A stretch of 64,000 nt of DNA. Source: Trichobilharzia regenti. Taxonomy: Eukaryota; Platyhelminthes; Trematoda; Strigeidida; Schistosomatidae. The stretch spans positions 62,001 to 126,000 of the forward strand of contig CALYDD020000417.1 in the NCBI GenBank assembly GCA_944472135.2. Reading direction: 5' to 3'. The translations under genes and the position numbers were made by a program. Below the pieces are notes generated by a model, which ran no database searches, was not told the origin of the DNA, and saw only the letters and a program-made list of their open reading frames with translations. Positions 9,308 to 20,134 of this stretch are shown here, in pieces; position 1 is the first letter of the stretch, and each line of letters starts with the position of its first letter.

Positions 9308-12205
9308 TCAAACGTAAAGTGCATTGTCATCTTTGAGCAGTCTGGTGACTGAGGAGATGAACACTGGAAGTGTGTTTGCATCGCGCACATTAGCTGGTAG
9401 TCTATTCCAAATGACTGAAAACTTATTTAAGAAGAAGTTGTACCGCACGTAAGTCTGACAGTGCTTTACAGCAGCTAGGTTGTGATGATTTCTAAGATTG
9501 TAACTGATGACAGCGGTAGGTTTAGTTATTGGCTCGGAGGAATGCAAGAGAAGATTAGTTAGCTTGTAGTAAAAGATAAGGTTTAGCTTAAGGCGTCTTT
9601 TCCAGAGGGGTTCTAATCTTAGTCTTGGCATCACTCATGGTATTCCAGACCACTTTCTAAACCAAGAGTTCTTGAGGTAAACTGCCGTTGCACTCCCTCT
9701 AATTTAAGCTTGTCATTTTGTCTGAGTCCGCTAAGAATAAACGGGCAGTATTCTAAGATAGGTCGGACACATACTTTGTATAATAAAACCCTAGTTTCAC
9801 AACAAAAGAAATTGCGTGTTATGCATCCTATCAGCCTTCGCGTTTTACGTCTGGCATAATCAGTCTGTTCAGCGAACGTTAGGTTACTAGAGTATCTAAT
9901 ACCGAGATCTACGACTGAGTTGAGCTTAGCTAGTTTTCGCCCATTTATTTCAAGAGTTAGATCAAGCTTACTGTTGCCGATACAAATCCAGCCGCATTTG
10001 TCAATGTTAAAATTTAGACAGGATTCAGCACACCATGTTGCGAGACTACTTAGTTCAAGATGTATTTTATTTACCATATCGCTTAATTCATGAGTGTAGC
10101 AGGAGTAGACGACTTTGAGGTCAGCATATAGGAATGGTTTACCTGAGGTGAAGCACTTGCAAATGCTGTTAATGTAGACTGTAAACAAACCCACTTGAGA
10201 TCTGCCTAGGATGAGACAATACAGATCCAACTTTGGTTATTTGTACCCTGTTGCTTAGAAATGATTTTAACCAGTTCAGTAATGGGTTGCGAATTCCACA
10301 AGAGTACAGCTTCTCAAAGAGAATACTGTGAGATACCATGTCAAATGCCCTAGATATATCGAAGTAGAGAACAACGACTAGCTTACGTGCTTCGCGACTA
10401 CTAGTGATGCAGTTGAAAAAGTCGAAGTGGCAAGTAACGCAGGATCTATTTTTGAGAAATCCGTGTTGAGACCTTGTAACAAGATCTTCCCTAATTAGGT
10501 AGTCTGACAATTGATCTTTTACAACTTTCTCCATGATTCGTGAGATAACTGGGGTTATATTTATGGGTCTGTAATTGCGGACGTTTGCCCTATCACCAGA
10601 TTTGTAATGTGGAATTATGAAGCTAGTTTTCCACTCACTAGGGTAAGTGCCAGTGTCCATAGATATTGAGAAGAATTTAAGAAGTAACAGGGTATATCAC
10701 ACCCACTGTTTTTGAAAATTATCGAAGCGAGGCCATCCGGTCCCGTACTAGTGGAAGGTTTAAGGCTTTTAATTGCTTGTACTATTAATTGATTAGTGAA
10801 CACAATGCTTTCAAGGGAAGAGCTAGTAAGGGGGCGGTTTCACCAGGCATATGTGTTTTTAAACTAAAGTTTGCAAACCAATCACTGAAAGTTCACAGAT
10901 AGTGGCAGGTTCATTGTAGATTACTTTGTCGTGAAGTAAGTATGGGATTTCCCTCGCCGACTGCATTCGTTTTTTAAGAAGTGCCGTTAAGTTATAAACT
11001 TTGGAGGTACTTTCAAGTGCCGTTAACTCTTCGTCGAGGTCCTTTTGAGAGCGTAGGCGCTTGAGAGATTCAAGAGACTCGTGGATTGAGAGCAATAGTG
11101 ATATGTCCTTAGTGGAATAGTACTGTTTCTTCAGTTTCCTTAACTTATTACGGTGTGCCCTTGGAATATATTCAGTTCGGTGTCTACCTAATTTCACTAT
11201 TTTCTTTGGAGCAACTGTATCTAGACAAAGGGTAACATTCCTGTAAAACAGGGTTACTAAGGCCTCCAGGGAGTCAGTGGTAAAATAGTCATCCCATTGA
11301 CAGAGTCGAATAAGTTCTTGGACTAATCCCCAGTCTGTATATTTGTAACTACGACATATTGTGCTTCCTGAGTCTTGTTTGTTTCCTGTATTTAGTGGTG
11401 AGAAAGGCAGAGAGCAGAGTACCATTCTATGGTCACTACTGGAAAATCTATTACCAACATACGTGGATACTGGGATTGTGTCATGACAAAAAACAAGGTC
11501 CAACATGTTGTCACCACGAGTAGGTGTCTGGACGTGTTGTTGCCATCCATAACAGTCGATAGTGGCAAGTAATTCGTCGAAGCGTTGGGGGCCGGAACTA
11601 GTTAGCCAATTGACTTCTGGAAGATTGAAGTCCCCTGCAATTATTTTGTAATTAGCACTAAACGAGGATGCGTGTGCAAACGATTTAGCTAATAACGCAT
11701 CAGTTTCTTTTGTTGCGCTTGGTGCTCGATAAACACAGCCTATGAGAAGTTTGTACTTATCTCCATGTAAGACAACCCAGAGTGAGTCAGGTACATTATT
11801 CATTGTTTCATCTTCCACCTTACTGACTACAAATGAGTTATGTATATATATGAGACATCCTCCACCACGCTTGCAATCTCTGTTTGCACGGTGTACAGTG
11901 TAATCATCGATACCTATATGCACATCAAGTACAGAGGATGAGCACCATGACTCAGTAATCAGAGCTACAGTAGGCTTGGCGACTAATAATAATGTCCTTA
12001 GTTCAGATATCTTATTGATTAAGGAACGTGCATTAATTAGCAATATCGTGAATAAGTCACGGGATACTACAAACTGGCTTAAAATGTCACCATAACCTAA
12101 ATCTATTTGTGCGTCAGCACCGCAAGAATTTATGAATGAAAAGGAGGTCGGACTGGGTGTCTGCACATCGGAGTTGGTGTGCAATGAGGTGGTCCTAGGT
12201 GCCAT
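9308..12205 (-). pseudogene. LINE A-2 ORF2: AP endonuclease + reverse transcriptase, inactivated
   Basis: ORF2 nicks target DNA and primes cDNA synthesis on it. The endonuclease is open from 12205 to 10859 with expected motifs: 'INARS' near residue 57, 'TESW' near 84, 'GDFNLP' near 190 and 'SSDHR' near 255. The RT follows in shifted frames (breaks near 10860, 10690, 10200 and 9635): 'NYRPINITPVISRIMEK', 'FDISRAFDMV', then a deletion that removes the QGSVLGP-type motif, then 'FLYADLKVV', where the YADD box has lost one Asp. The C-terminus ('NLRNHHNLAAVKHCQTYVR') lies at 9634-9308. The RT cannot be functional. A-1 shares both RT defects. Confidence 0.85.
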
Positions 12206-12411
12206 GGGTCGTACCAGTGATTCGGGACACCTGGAAAATTTACCATGTGTTCCTGGATATAAGGGTAGTACAGGTTGGGCCTAGGTTGACGGTTAAAAGG
12301 CATAGCATCAAAAGGTCTACCCATCCAACTGCTATTCGTCATACCGGTGTACACCTTCGGGTTGTTTTTATAACTTAAAAGGAATTGTGAAGGAAGGTGC
12401 TTTGGCTGCAA
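12130..12411 (-). CDS. LINE A-2 short ORF at ORF1/ORF2 junction
   Basis: 93 codons overlapping the first codons of ORF2 in another frame. It is Pro/Tyr/His-rich ('PNLYYPYIQEHMVNFPGVP') and conserved in A-1 at 7437-7760, so it is part of the element, probably the C-terminus of ORF1 after a frameshift. LINE B has a comparable segment at 28961-29254. No domain recognised. Confidence 0.5.
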   Translation of the reverse strand: MQPKHLPSQFLLSYKNNPKVYTGMTNSSWMGRPFDAMPFNRQPRPNLYYPYIQEHMVNFPGVPNHWYDPWHLGPPHCTPTPMCRHPVRPPFHS

Positions 12412-12561
12412 GACTTTAGGAGTCTTGGAGCCTGACTTTCTATAAGGTGGAGCATGCGGAACACCTCCAGATATACTTGTGTTTCGAGAGGAGTTTTTCG
12501 TAACAAGTGATGGTTTGTTGGCATTCTTACTCTCAGCAGGCTTATTGAATACAAAGTATTC

Positions 12562-13599
12562 TTACCCATCATTAGTCTCAACCCTGCGAAATTTGTTCAT
12601 CGTGGTGAGGTTACTACGTTTGGGGGGAAATTTCTTAGAACAACTCGTAGAAGTTCTAGTCATTTTAACATCTTTCGATGAGGCTTTATTTACAGGGGTA
12701 CTGGTATTTATATCAGTTCCTAGTTCCATTGGCAAGCGTGGTTGTTGTGTAGTTTGCTGAATGCTAGTTTCAGCACTAGGTGTCTGTTGCTGTGCACGAT
12801 CCTTATTTGGTAAATCAAAGCTAGAGGAGGTGACCAGGTTATTACTACGCATTATTCTGCGCTGACACGGTGTTTTATCCTGAGCTACGGTTATAGACTT
12901 ATAACTGCTATTCAGTCTTAAGTGATCCTGACATTTAGTAAACTTACTAGCATCAAGGGAATTACTGAATTTGAAAATGATTGGGCAATTAGCCTGGTTA
13001 GACTTTTTACGAAGTCGTTTGCATTCACATGGAATACTAGCCATGCCGCAACAAATCAAGATTTTGTGTCTTACAGTTTTCAGGGGCAGAGAATCTGGGA
13101 CGTTGTAAACTATAGCTTGGTGAGAAGAGGTTATACGCTTCATCACCTCCGCAGCCAAGCAGTCAATCAGATTTTCAGCTTTATTTAGGTTGTCTGGAGA
13201 TATTTTAGGATGCCTTTCTAAAAGACAGGCTATTGGGTCTAAATCCGAAAGCTTGTTTTGAGTTACATCCAGTAAACACTTAACCTGGCCAATATCAGAA
13301 CGGCTCTCCGTGGTATTTGAGATTGGCAGTGACATACTATCAAACTGATCTAATTTTTTCTGAATTTCACTTACTTGCCTCTGCATATCTTTCAAAAGGA
13401 GGTTTAGTTTACAGAACTCAGAGTTCTCTAACAGAACATCCTTCACCTGTATCACAGGAGTGAGATCTGCACTCAAACCATTTTGAGAGCTAGTAGTTGA
13501 TACTGTATTACCAGGCGGTAATGCCGTTATAACCGAATTTGAGCAACTATCTAAAACAATTGTGTTTCTACGAACTCGTTTTTTAGAGATTTGGACCAT
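12562..13599 (-). CDS. LINE A-2 ORF1 protein
   Basis: 345 codons, intact from Met 13599. The N-terminus is basic ('MVQISKKRVRRN'). A likely coiled coil at residues ~60-90 ('KLNLLLKDMQRQVSEIQ') would allow multimer formation. A conserved domain at ~120-230 includes 'VYNVPDSLPLK' and 'CKRLRKKSNQANCP'. The C-terminal third is Ser/Thr/Gln-rich. ORF1 proteins of this superfamily bind element RNA; no CCHC knuckle or esterase motif is visible. The paralogue in LINE B at 29919-30632 shares the layout. The stop at 12562 may be premature, because the junction ORF at 12130-12411 continues the element in another frame. Confidence 0.75.
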   Translation of the reverse strand: MVQISKKRVRRNTIVLDSCSNSVITALPPGNTVSTTSSQNGLSADLTPVIQVKDVLLENSEFCKLNLLLKDMQRQVSEIQKKLDQFDSMSLPISNTTESRSDIGQVKCLLDVTQNKLSDLDPIACLLERHPKISPDNLNKAENLIDCLAAEVMKRITSSHQAIVYNVPDSLPLKTVRHKILICCGMASIPCECKRLRKKSNQANCPIIFKFSNSLDASKFTKCQDHLRLNSSYKSITVAQDKTPCQRRIMRSNNLVTSSSFDLPNKDRAQQQTPSAETSIQQTTQQPRLPMELGTDINTSTPVNKASSKDVKMTRTSTSCSKKFPPKRSNLTTMNKFRRVETNDG

Positions 13600-13682
13600 A
13601 ATTTCAAGAATTATATGACAATAAGCAGTAAATAAATTTCAGAGCAAACACGTGCAAAAATTTCACCAATTTCGAACGTACC

Positions 13683-14295
13683 GCCAGAGTATAAACCTGG
13701 ATATCTATGGTATAACGAAAACATGCTGAAATCTGCATCTCAGATCAAGCTGATTCACTCGACAGTAATGATCTTCTCCTGCATGCCTTATTCGACATCT
13801 TGAATGGAATGGTTCGAGGTTATTCTGGTACTAGATCAAAAAGAATAAAAAATTCACCGGTTGCTGAATCAAAAGTACTTCTCTGCATGTTTAACTGTAT
13901 TCTAACTACTATGATTCATTCCAAACCATTTATCTTATAATCACTCAAATTCCAGGAACGATCCAATTCTACCATTTGAAGACGCTGGCAAACATGCTGT
14001 AAATGAGTATTCATGATCTGAAATAAAGAAGCAACTGGTTTTCAAACAGTTTTCAACATTTTACTCAACTTACGAGTACAGTCCGCCATGCAGACACAAA
14101 TGGCGCAAATGGAGAATCCTGGAAACGACCTCGGCACCATTTGATGCAATAAAACAACTTAACATGACTTTATCTAGTTTTCGCATCCACGATCAAATTT
14201 CTTTCCTGTTATGAAACTACGATAAGACTGCTGAAAAATGGAATAAATATATAACTGATCTAAACATAATACATCAATAATCTTTAAGCCAAGGG
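13683..14295. other. Composite insertion, right part (unassigned)
   Basis: Continuation of 7834-8155 after the A-2 insertion. Positions 13687-13803 match 15433-15551 in the PLE. The rest has no recognisable coding content. Confidence 0.45.
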
Positions 14296-14784
14296 TGCTG
14301 ATCACAACAAAGTTATATGGGAGAATCGACTTCAAGCTTCATTTTTCCCAGATATCTGTATTACATTCAAGTGATGTCTGGGTTTTTTGTTAATGCGAAG
14401 GCAATATTTCTATATCTCTTTGTGTGTTACACAAACAGACTTTATAGCAGACTGTTCCGACCGACTCTAATGACAGAAGGAACAACCAAACTGTAAATCC
14501 ATTATACATCAAATCATGTGTAATTTATATAACAACTTATCTATGCCTGTACAATAGGTATGTTCCTGCATAGACAGGAAGGAATATATTATTATTATTA
14601 AAACAATATTTATGCATGCCTATACAATTGGTGTATCCTACATAGATAGGAAAAAAATGTACCTTCTTACATTATCTTTACTAAATAAGCTTATTAATAT
14701 TATGTGTAACCTATCGAATTGATGATGCCTGTAAACTGGCGTCCCTCATGTAAAAAATGAGAATATCTATTATTTTTATTATTA
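14296..14784 (+). repeat. LINE A-like 3' UTR and tail ending the composite insertion
   Basis: Diverged plus-strand copy of the LINE A 3' UTR: 'GGGTTTTTTGTTAATGCGAA' near 14379, then the GATGATGCCTGTAAACTGGC terminus at about 14723 and a TTA-rich tail ending at 14784, where LINE A-1 resumes. A retrotransposed unit ending here fits the TATTA direct repeat at 7829 and 14780. Confidence 0.6.
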
Positions 14785-14910
14785 CTAATTGATGCACGTT
14801 CCTTAATCAATAAGATGTCTGAATGAAGGACATTATTGTTAATCGCCAAGGCTACTGTAACTCTGATTACTGAATCATGGTGCTCATTCTCTGCACTTGA
14901 TGTGCATATA
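14785..14910 (+). pseudogene. LINE A-1 ORF2, start of endonuclease
   Basis: 126 bp matching A-2 11909-12040 (reverse). It encodes the first endonuclease motifs including 'TESWCS'. It is interrupted at 14910 by the PLE and continues at 16919. Confidence 0.75.
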
Positions 14911-15261
14911 TATGATATCAAGACTGTATGTTCTACCGAAAATACACAAGGCTGTAGTTCCGCTTTGCCCTATCTTGGATATGTCTGGATCGCCCAATCA
15001 TCCAGTGGCTGGGTGGTTAGCTGAAATCCTCGAACCAGTCAGGGAACAACTATCTAATCATTCCCTTCGGGACACCTTCCAATTTGTTGAATGTATACAG
15101 GATATAAATGCGTCGAATAAACAAATGTTGTCTTTGGGTGTAGAATCCTTATTTACGAAAGTTACACTGACAGAGATCATATGTTTTATATTCACATATA
15201 TTGAAGACAACAAATTGAATATAGGGATACCCACTACAGATCTTAAAGAGCTACTTTTGGG

Positions 15262-15282
15262 ATGTACATTGAATGTACAGTT
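15262..15282 (+). repeat. 21-nt direct repeat flanking insertion in PLE, left copy
   Basis: Identical to 15552-15572. It encodes the end of 'LNVQF' in the RT frame. Confidence 0.85.
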
Positions 15283-15551
15283 TGGAAATACATAAATCCA
15301 CAGCTGCTGTTGTAAACACTCAGTGGGGGTAGGATCCAACAAAATAATCCATTGAAAGCATATGTATACTTCACATGGACACGGAGACTCTGCAGAATAC
15401 GTCATAATCCAAATCACTCGCCATACAGTGCCATTAAACGTGGATATATATTATCTAACGAAAACATGCTGAAATCTGCATCTCACATCAAGCTGATTCA
15501 CTCGACAGTAATGATCTTCTCCTGCATGCCTTATTCGACATCTTGAAAGGA
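15283..15551. mobile_element. 269-bp insertion inside PLE RT, unknown type
   Basis: Precisely interrupts the RT frame and is bounded by a 21-nt direct repeat. The same sequence forms part of the composite insertion, split there by LINE A-2 (8006-8155 and 13687-13803). It shows no terminal inverted repeats, no A/B boxes and no poly(A) that I can see. It could be a short retrocopied fragment. It is not a normal GT-AG intron: the ends read TGGAAATA and GAAAGGA. Confidence 0.7.
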
Positions 15552-15572
15552 ATGTACATTGAATGTACAGTT
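15552..15572 (+). repeat. 21-nt direct repeat flanking insertion in PLE, right copy
   Basis: Exact copy of 15262-15282. Confidence 0.85.
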
Positions 15573-16330
15573 CACTTTCAATGAAACAATCTACAGGCAG
15601 AAGGATGGTATTGCGATGGGTTCTCCCTTGGGTAAACTCCTTGCGGACTGTTTTATGTCCAGTCTTGAAAATGGTTCCTTGAAGTCTATAATCCAAAGCT
15701 TTCAAATGTATAAAAGGTGTGTGGATGACACCTTTATTATTTGTAATATTGATTGTAACCTGAATAATATATTAAGTGTATTTAATGAGTGCCATCCTGC
15801 GATAAAATTCACACTCGAAATGGAGAGCGAGTCTAGCATTCATTTCCTCGATGTGAACTTATCAAGAAGGACCGATGGAGCTCTGAAGAGATCGATTTAT
15901 CGTAAGCTTTTATGGAATGGTCAACTGACAAATTTCTACAGCTGGGTACCCATTGGTAGAAAACGAAACCTGGTCCGGTCGCTTGCCACTCGTATTCGAC
16001 GCATATGTAGCACTGATACTGTGGAAGACGAGTTATACACTTTGAGGAAAATCCTAATGGAAAATGGATTTCCACCACGTTTTATAGATAAGAATAAAAG
16101 GTGGAAGTAGAGCAATAAGAAGCGCGATCATTGAACATCTGGTCGATAATGATCACCTTATCTCTATAGCCTCCGCCTTTAAAATCATCTACAAGGCAAA
16201 GAGCAATCTACCCAAATCCCTACGTATCCGACTTATCTGTATTGCTGAAGCTTTGGCTATCGAAACAGAAAAGCCAGATCTCTGTGTGCAGAAAAAGTTC
16301 GTTCAACACCTCCAACTTTCATGGTCTTAA

Positions 16331-16918
16331 TCCATCTATGCTAAAATATGGTAATCCCCAATCATATTTTAGCTCTATCAATTTTTCACTTTTCATTTTG
16401 CCTATTCAATTTGTATGCTCTTCCCTATTAAGTCAATTGTTATTATTACTATTCTCACTTTGAAATGTCCCCGGTATTATTTCACTTGTTCCACTTGTCA
16501 TTCTAAATCAATTGTTTTTTTTACAATGGTAAATTCTATGCTATTAAATTTCACGCAATATTACGTAATGTTTTTGTTTTATTCGATTTGTCTACTAATC
16601 CTATAATTGCACATCCTTTTTCAAGTTCTATCCCTCCTATGAATTATTCTATATATGACATTAATTTGCTTTGCCCCTTATTGACATTTAACTACAATTA
16701 AAATCACAAACATTTTAGTTTTAATTGAACTTCATATGATTATTATTATTATTATTTTATGCATTCACACCTAAGATTCAATTCTCTCACCAGATATAAC
16801 TTCTTAAAAACCCATATATATACGACTGTAGAGCTTGATGATAAATTCGTTGAAAAGAGTCTCTTCGCTGAATCACTTGTTTTGATTTTCTAAACGTTAC
16901 AATGGGAATTTTCCATGA
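16331..16918 (+). other. PLE 3' UTR
   Basis: T-rich non-coding region ending at the TSD. It contains an ATT-rich stretch near 16740-16757 and a hammerhead-like motif at 16831-16873. Confidence 0.65.
16831..16873 (+). ncRNA. Hammerhead-like motif at PLE 3' end (degenerate)
   Basis: Sequence allows stem I AGC/GCU, core UUGAUGA (CUGAUGA expected), a 2-3 bp stem II, GAAA, stem III AAGA/UCUU and a UUC cleavage triplet. PLEs are known to carry hammerhead motifs. The short stems and the C3-to-U change suggest it is inactive. Confidence 0.4.
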
Positions 16919-19590
16919 GTGCATATAGGTATCGATGATTGCACTGTACACCGTGCAAATAGAGATTGCAAGCGTGGTGGAGGATGCCTCGTGTATATAC
17001 ATAACTCATTCGTGGTCAGTAAGGTGGAAGATGAAATACTGAATAAGGTACCTGACTCACTCTGGGTTGTCGTACATGGAGATAAGTACAAACTTCTCTC
17101 AGGCTGTGTTTGCCGAGCACCAAGCGCAACAAAAGAAACTGATGCGTTATTAGCTAAATCGTTTGCACACGCCTCCTCATCTGGTGCTAATTACAAAATA
17201 ATTGCAGGGGACTTCAATCTTCCAGAAGTCAATTGGTTAAGTAGTTCCGGCCCCCAACGCTTCGACTAATTACTTGCCACTATCGACTGTTATGGATGGC
17301 AACAACACGTCCAGTCATCCACTCGTGGTGACTACATGTTGGACCTTGTGTTTTTTCATGACACAACCCCAGTCTCCACCTATGTTGGTAATAGATTTTC
17401 CAGTACTGACCATAGAATGGTACTGTGCTCTCCGCCTTTCTCACCACTAAATACAGGAAACAAACAAGATTCAGGAAGCATGATATGTCGTAGTTACAAA
17501 CACGAAGACTGGGGATTAGTCCAAGAACTTATTCGACTCTGTCAATGGGATGACTATTTTACCACTGACTCCCTGGAGGCCTTAGTAACCCTGTTTTACA
17601 GGAATGTTACCCTTTGTCTAGATACAGTTGCTCCAAAGAAAATAGTGAAATTAATAGACACCGAGCTGAATATATTCCAAAGGCACACCCCAATAAGTTA
17701 AGGAAATTGAAGAAACAGTACTATTCCACTAAGGACATATCACTATTGCTGTCAATCCACGAGTCTCTTGAATCTCTCAAGCGCCTACGCTCTCAAAAGG
17801 ACCTCGACGAAGAGTTAACGGCACTTGGAAGTACCTCCAAAGTTTACAACTTAACGGCACTTCTTAAAAACGAATGCAGTCGGCGAGGGAAATCCCATAC
17901 TTACTTCACGACAAAGTAATCTACAATGAGCCTGCCACTATCTGTGAACTTTTCGGTGACTGGTTTGCAAACTTTAGTTTAAAAACACACATGTCTGGTG
18001 AAACCGCCCCCTTACTAGCTCTTCCCTCCGAAGCATTGTGTTGGCTAATCAATTAATAGTACAAGCAATTAAAAGCCTTAAACCTTCCACTAGTACGGGA
18101 CCGGATGGCCTCGCTTCGATAATTTTCAAAAACAGTGGGTGTGATATACCCCTGTTACTTCTTAAATTCTCAATATCTATGGACACTGGCACTTACCCTA
18201 GTGAGTGGAAAACTAGCTTCATAATTCCACACTACAAATCTGGTGATAAGGCGAACGTCCGCAATTACAGACCCATAAATATAACCCCAGTTATCTCACG
18301 AATCATGGAGAAAGTTGTAAAAGATCAATTGTCAGACTACCTACTTAGAGAAGATCTTGTTACAAGGTCTCAACACGGATTTCTCAAAAATAGATCCTGC
18401 GTTACTTGCCACTTTGACTTTTTCAACTGCATCACTAGTAGTCGCGAAGCACGTAAGCTAGTCGTTGTTCTCTACTTCGATATATCTAGGGCATTTGACA
18501 TGGTATTTCACAGTATTCTGTTTGAGAAGCTGTACTCTTGTGGAATTCGCAACCCATTACTGAACTGGTTAAAATCGTTTCTAAACAACAGGGTACAAAT
18601 AACCAAAGTTGGATCTGTATTGTCTCATCCTAGGCAGATCTCAAGTGGGTTTGTTTACAGTCTACATTAACAGCATCTGCAAGTGCTTCACCTCAGGTAA
18701 ACCATTCCTATATGCTGACAAAGTCGTCTACTCCTGCTACACTCATGGATTAAGCGGTATGGTAAATAAAATACATCTTGAACTAAGTAGTCTCGCAACA
18801 TGGTGTGCTGAATCCTGTCTAAATTTTAACATTGACAAATGCGGCTGGATTTGTATCGGCAACAGTAAGCTTGATCTAACTCTTGAAATAAATGGGCGAA
18901 AACTAGCCAGGCTCAACTCAGTCGTAGATCTCGGTATCAGATACTCTATTAACTTATTTTTCTCTGAACAGACTGATTATGCCAGACGTAAAACACGAAG
19001 GCTGATAGGATGCATAACACGCGATTTCTTTTGTTGTGAAACTAGGGTTTTATTGTACAAAGTATGTGTCCGACCTATCTTAGAATACTGCCCGTTTATT
19101 CTCAGCGGACTCAGACAAAATGACAAGCTTGAATAAGAGGGAGTGCAACGGCAGTTTACCTCAAGAACTCTTGGTTTAGAAAGTGGTCCGGAATACTATG
19201 AGTGATGCCACAGACTGAGACTAGAACCACTCTGGAAAAGACGTCTTAAGCTAAACCTTATCTTTTACTACAAGCTAACTAATCTTCTCTTGCATTCCTC
19301 CGAGTCAATAAGTAAACTTACCGCTGTCATCAGTTACAATCTTAGAAATCATCACAACCTAGCTGCTGTAAAGCATTGTCAGACTTACGTGCGGTACAAC
19401 TTCTTCTTAAATAAGTTTTCAGTTATTTGGAATAGACTACCAGCTAATGTGCGTGATGCAAACACACTTCCAGTGTTCATCTCCTCAGTCACCAGACTGC
19501 TCAAAGATGATAATGCACTTCTACGTTTGACTCTTACACCTTCTTTTTCACCCTACATAGATATTTTAAGTTCTTTAAACGTGTAGTTAC
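16919..19590 (+). pseudogene. LINE A-1 ORF2: endonuclease and RT, decayed
   Basis: Continues A-1 from 14910. Endonuclease: 'HRANRDCKRGGGCLVYIHN', 'GDFNLPEVNW', a stop at 17267-17269, then 'SSTDHRMVL'. RT in several frames: 'TSTGPDGLASIIF', 'NYRPINITPVISRIMEK', 'FDISRAFDMV', the same deletion of the QGSVLGP motif as A-2, then 'FLYADKVV' (YADD lost, with one more codon missing than in A-2). The C-terminal region ends at 19586. More stops and shifts than A-2, so older or less conserved. Non-functional. Confidence 0.8.
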
Positions 19591-20134
19591 AACAAACTAC
19601 AATTATAAATTTTAATATTATTGGAACTAGATGATTAAGATTTCTACACAGGACAGTAATAATATTAGTTTACACATAATATAAAAGTTAGCATAACGGG
19701 ACTAGTTAGTTTGTGTACCAAAATAACCACAGTTACTAAACAGAATATATATGTATATATTTATTAATCACTCCTTAAGGACTCCCGTTGCTTTCTTTTG
19801 CGTTGCTGTTGTTTGTCTTCTTTTTTCTCTCACCATTTCAGCTTCCATTTGACTTTCTGAATGAGATTGAAGTATGTGGATATTTGACCATTTACAATGA
19901 CAAATAATCTGCAAACATTATTGGTCCCATATCTTTCAATTCCTTCGTGAATTACGTATTACCTTCCCCCACGGTGCAACCTGGATTACATTTGTGGAAT
20001 ATACTCTTATACCAATGGAAAAGTATCAGTTGGGATTACAAAGTCACGATGGTAACTTATAACACAACTGATCGTATCTGTAAAAACAGCCTTCATTTCT
20101 TGGGAACAACCATGTATAAGAAAATATATACTAT
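19591..20134 (+). other. LINE A-1 3' UTR, part 1
   Basis: Matches the reverse complement of about 8756-9290 in A-2. Interrupted at 20134 by a solo LTR and continued at 20495. Confidence 0.75.

Larger units (their letters stand above)
8156..13682 (-). mobile_element. LINE A-2 (CR1/jockey superfamily), near full length
   Basis: Minus-strand LINE of about 5.5 kb: 5' UTR (13600-13682), ORF1 (13599-12562), a short junction ORF, ORF2 with AP endonuclease and RT (12205-9308), a long 3' UTR and an AT-rich (TTA)n-like tail at 8156-8170. It sits inside a sequence that is continuous at 15284-15551, so this is an insertion; GCCA flanks both ends (8152-8155 and 13683-13686), a weak TSD. Endonuclease-RT order, no LTRs and this ORF1 type place it in the CR1/jockey superfamily (SR1-like); the exact family is not searched. 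Confidence 0.8.
14911..16330 (+). pseudogene. PLE reverse transcriptase with remnant GIY-YIG endonuclease
   Basis: The RT copies element RNA; the GIY-YIG domain nicks the target. Visible RT motifs in order: 'LYVLPKIHK' (from about 14929), 'PILDMSGSPNH', 'DGIAMGSPLGKLLAD' (about 15607), 'VDDTFII' (about 15722) and 'IHFLDV' (about 15838). The frame is broken by a 269-bp insertion (15283-15551), after which it resumes exactly if one 21-nt repeat is removed. The RT ends near 16108 ('PPRFIDKNKR'). A different frame from about 16099 to 16330 encodes the end of the GIY-YIG region ('SAIIEHLVDN', 'KPDLCVQKKF'); the catalytic GIY and YIG residues are missing, so an internal deletion joined RT to the endonuclease tail. 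The N-terminus is absent. Confidence 0.85.
14911..16918 (+). mobile_element. Penelope-like element (PLE), 5'-truncated, inserted in LINE A-1
   Basis: Plus-strand PLE of about 2.0 kb flanked by a 9-bp TSD, gtgcatata, at 14902-14910 and 16919-16927. LINE A-1 sequence is continuous across one TSD copy. It has RT motifs, a C-terminal piece of a GIY-YIG endonuclease domain, a T-rich 3' UTR and a hammerhead-like motif near its 3' end. PLEs use a telomerase-like RT; their presence in schistosomes is established. Confidence 0.85.

Noticed and set aside
15283..15551. Spliceosomal intron in the PLE RT
   Set aside because: No GT-AG ends; flanked by a 21-nt direct repeat and the sequence recurs elsewhere, which fits insertion better.
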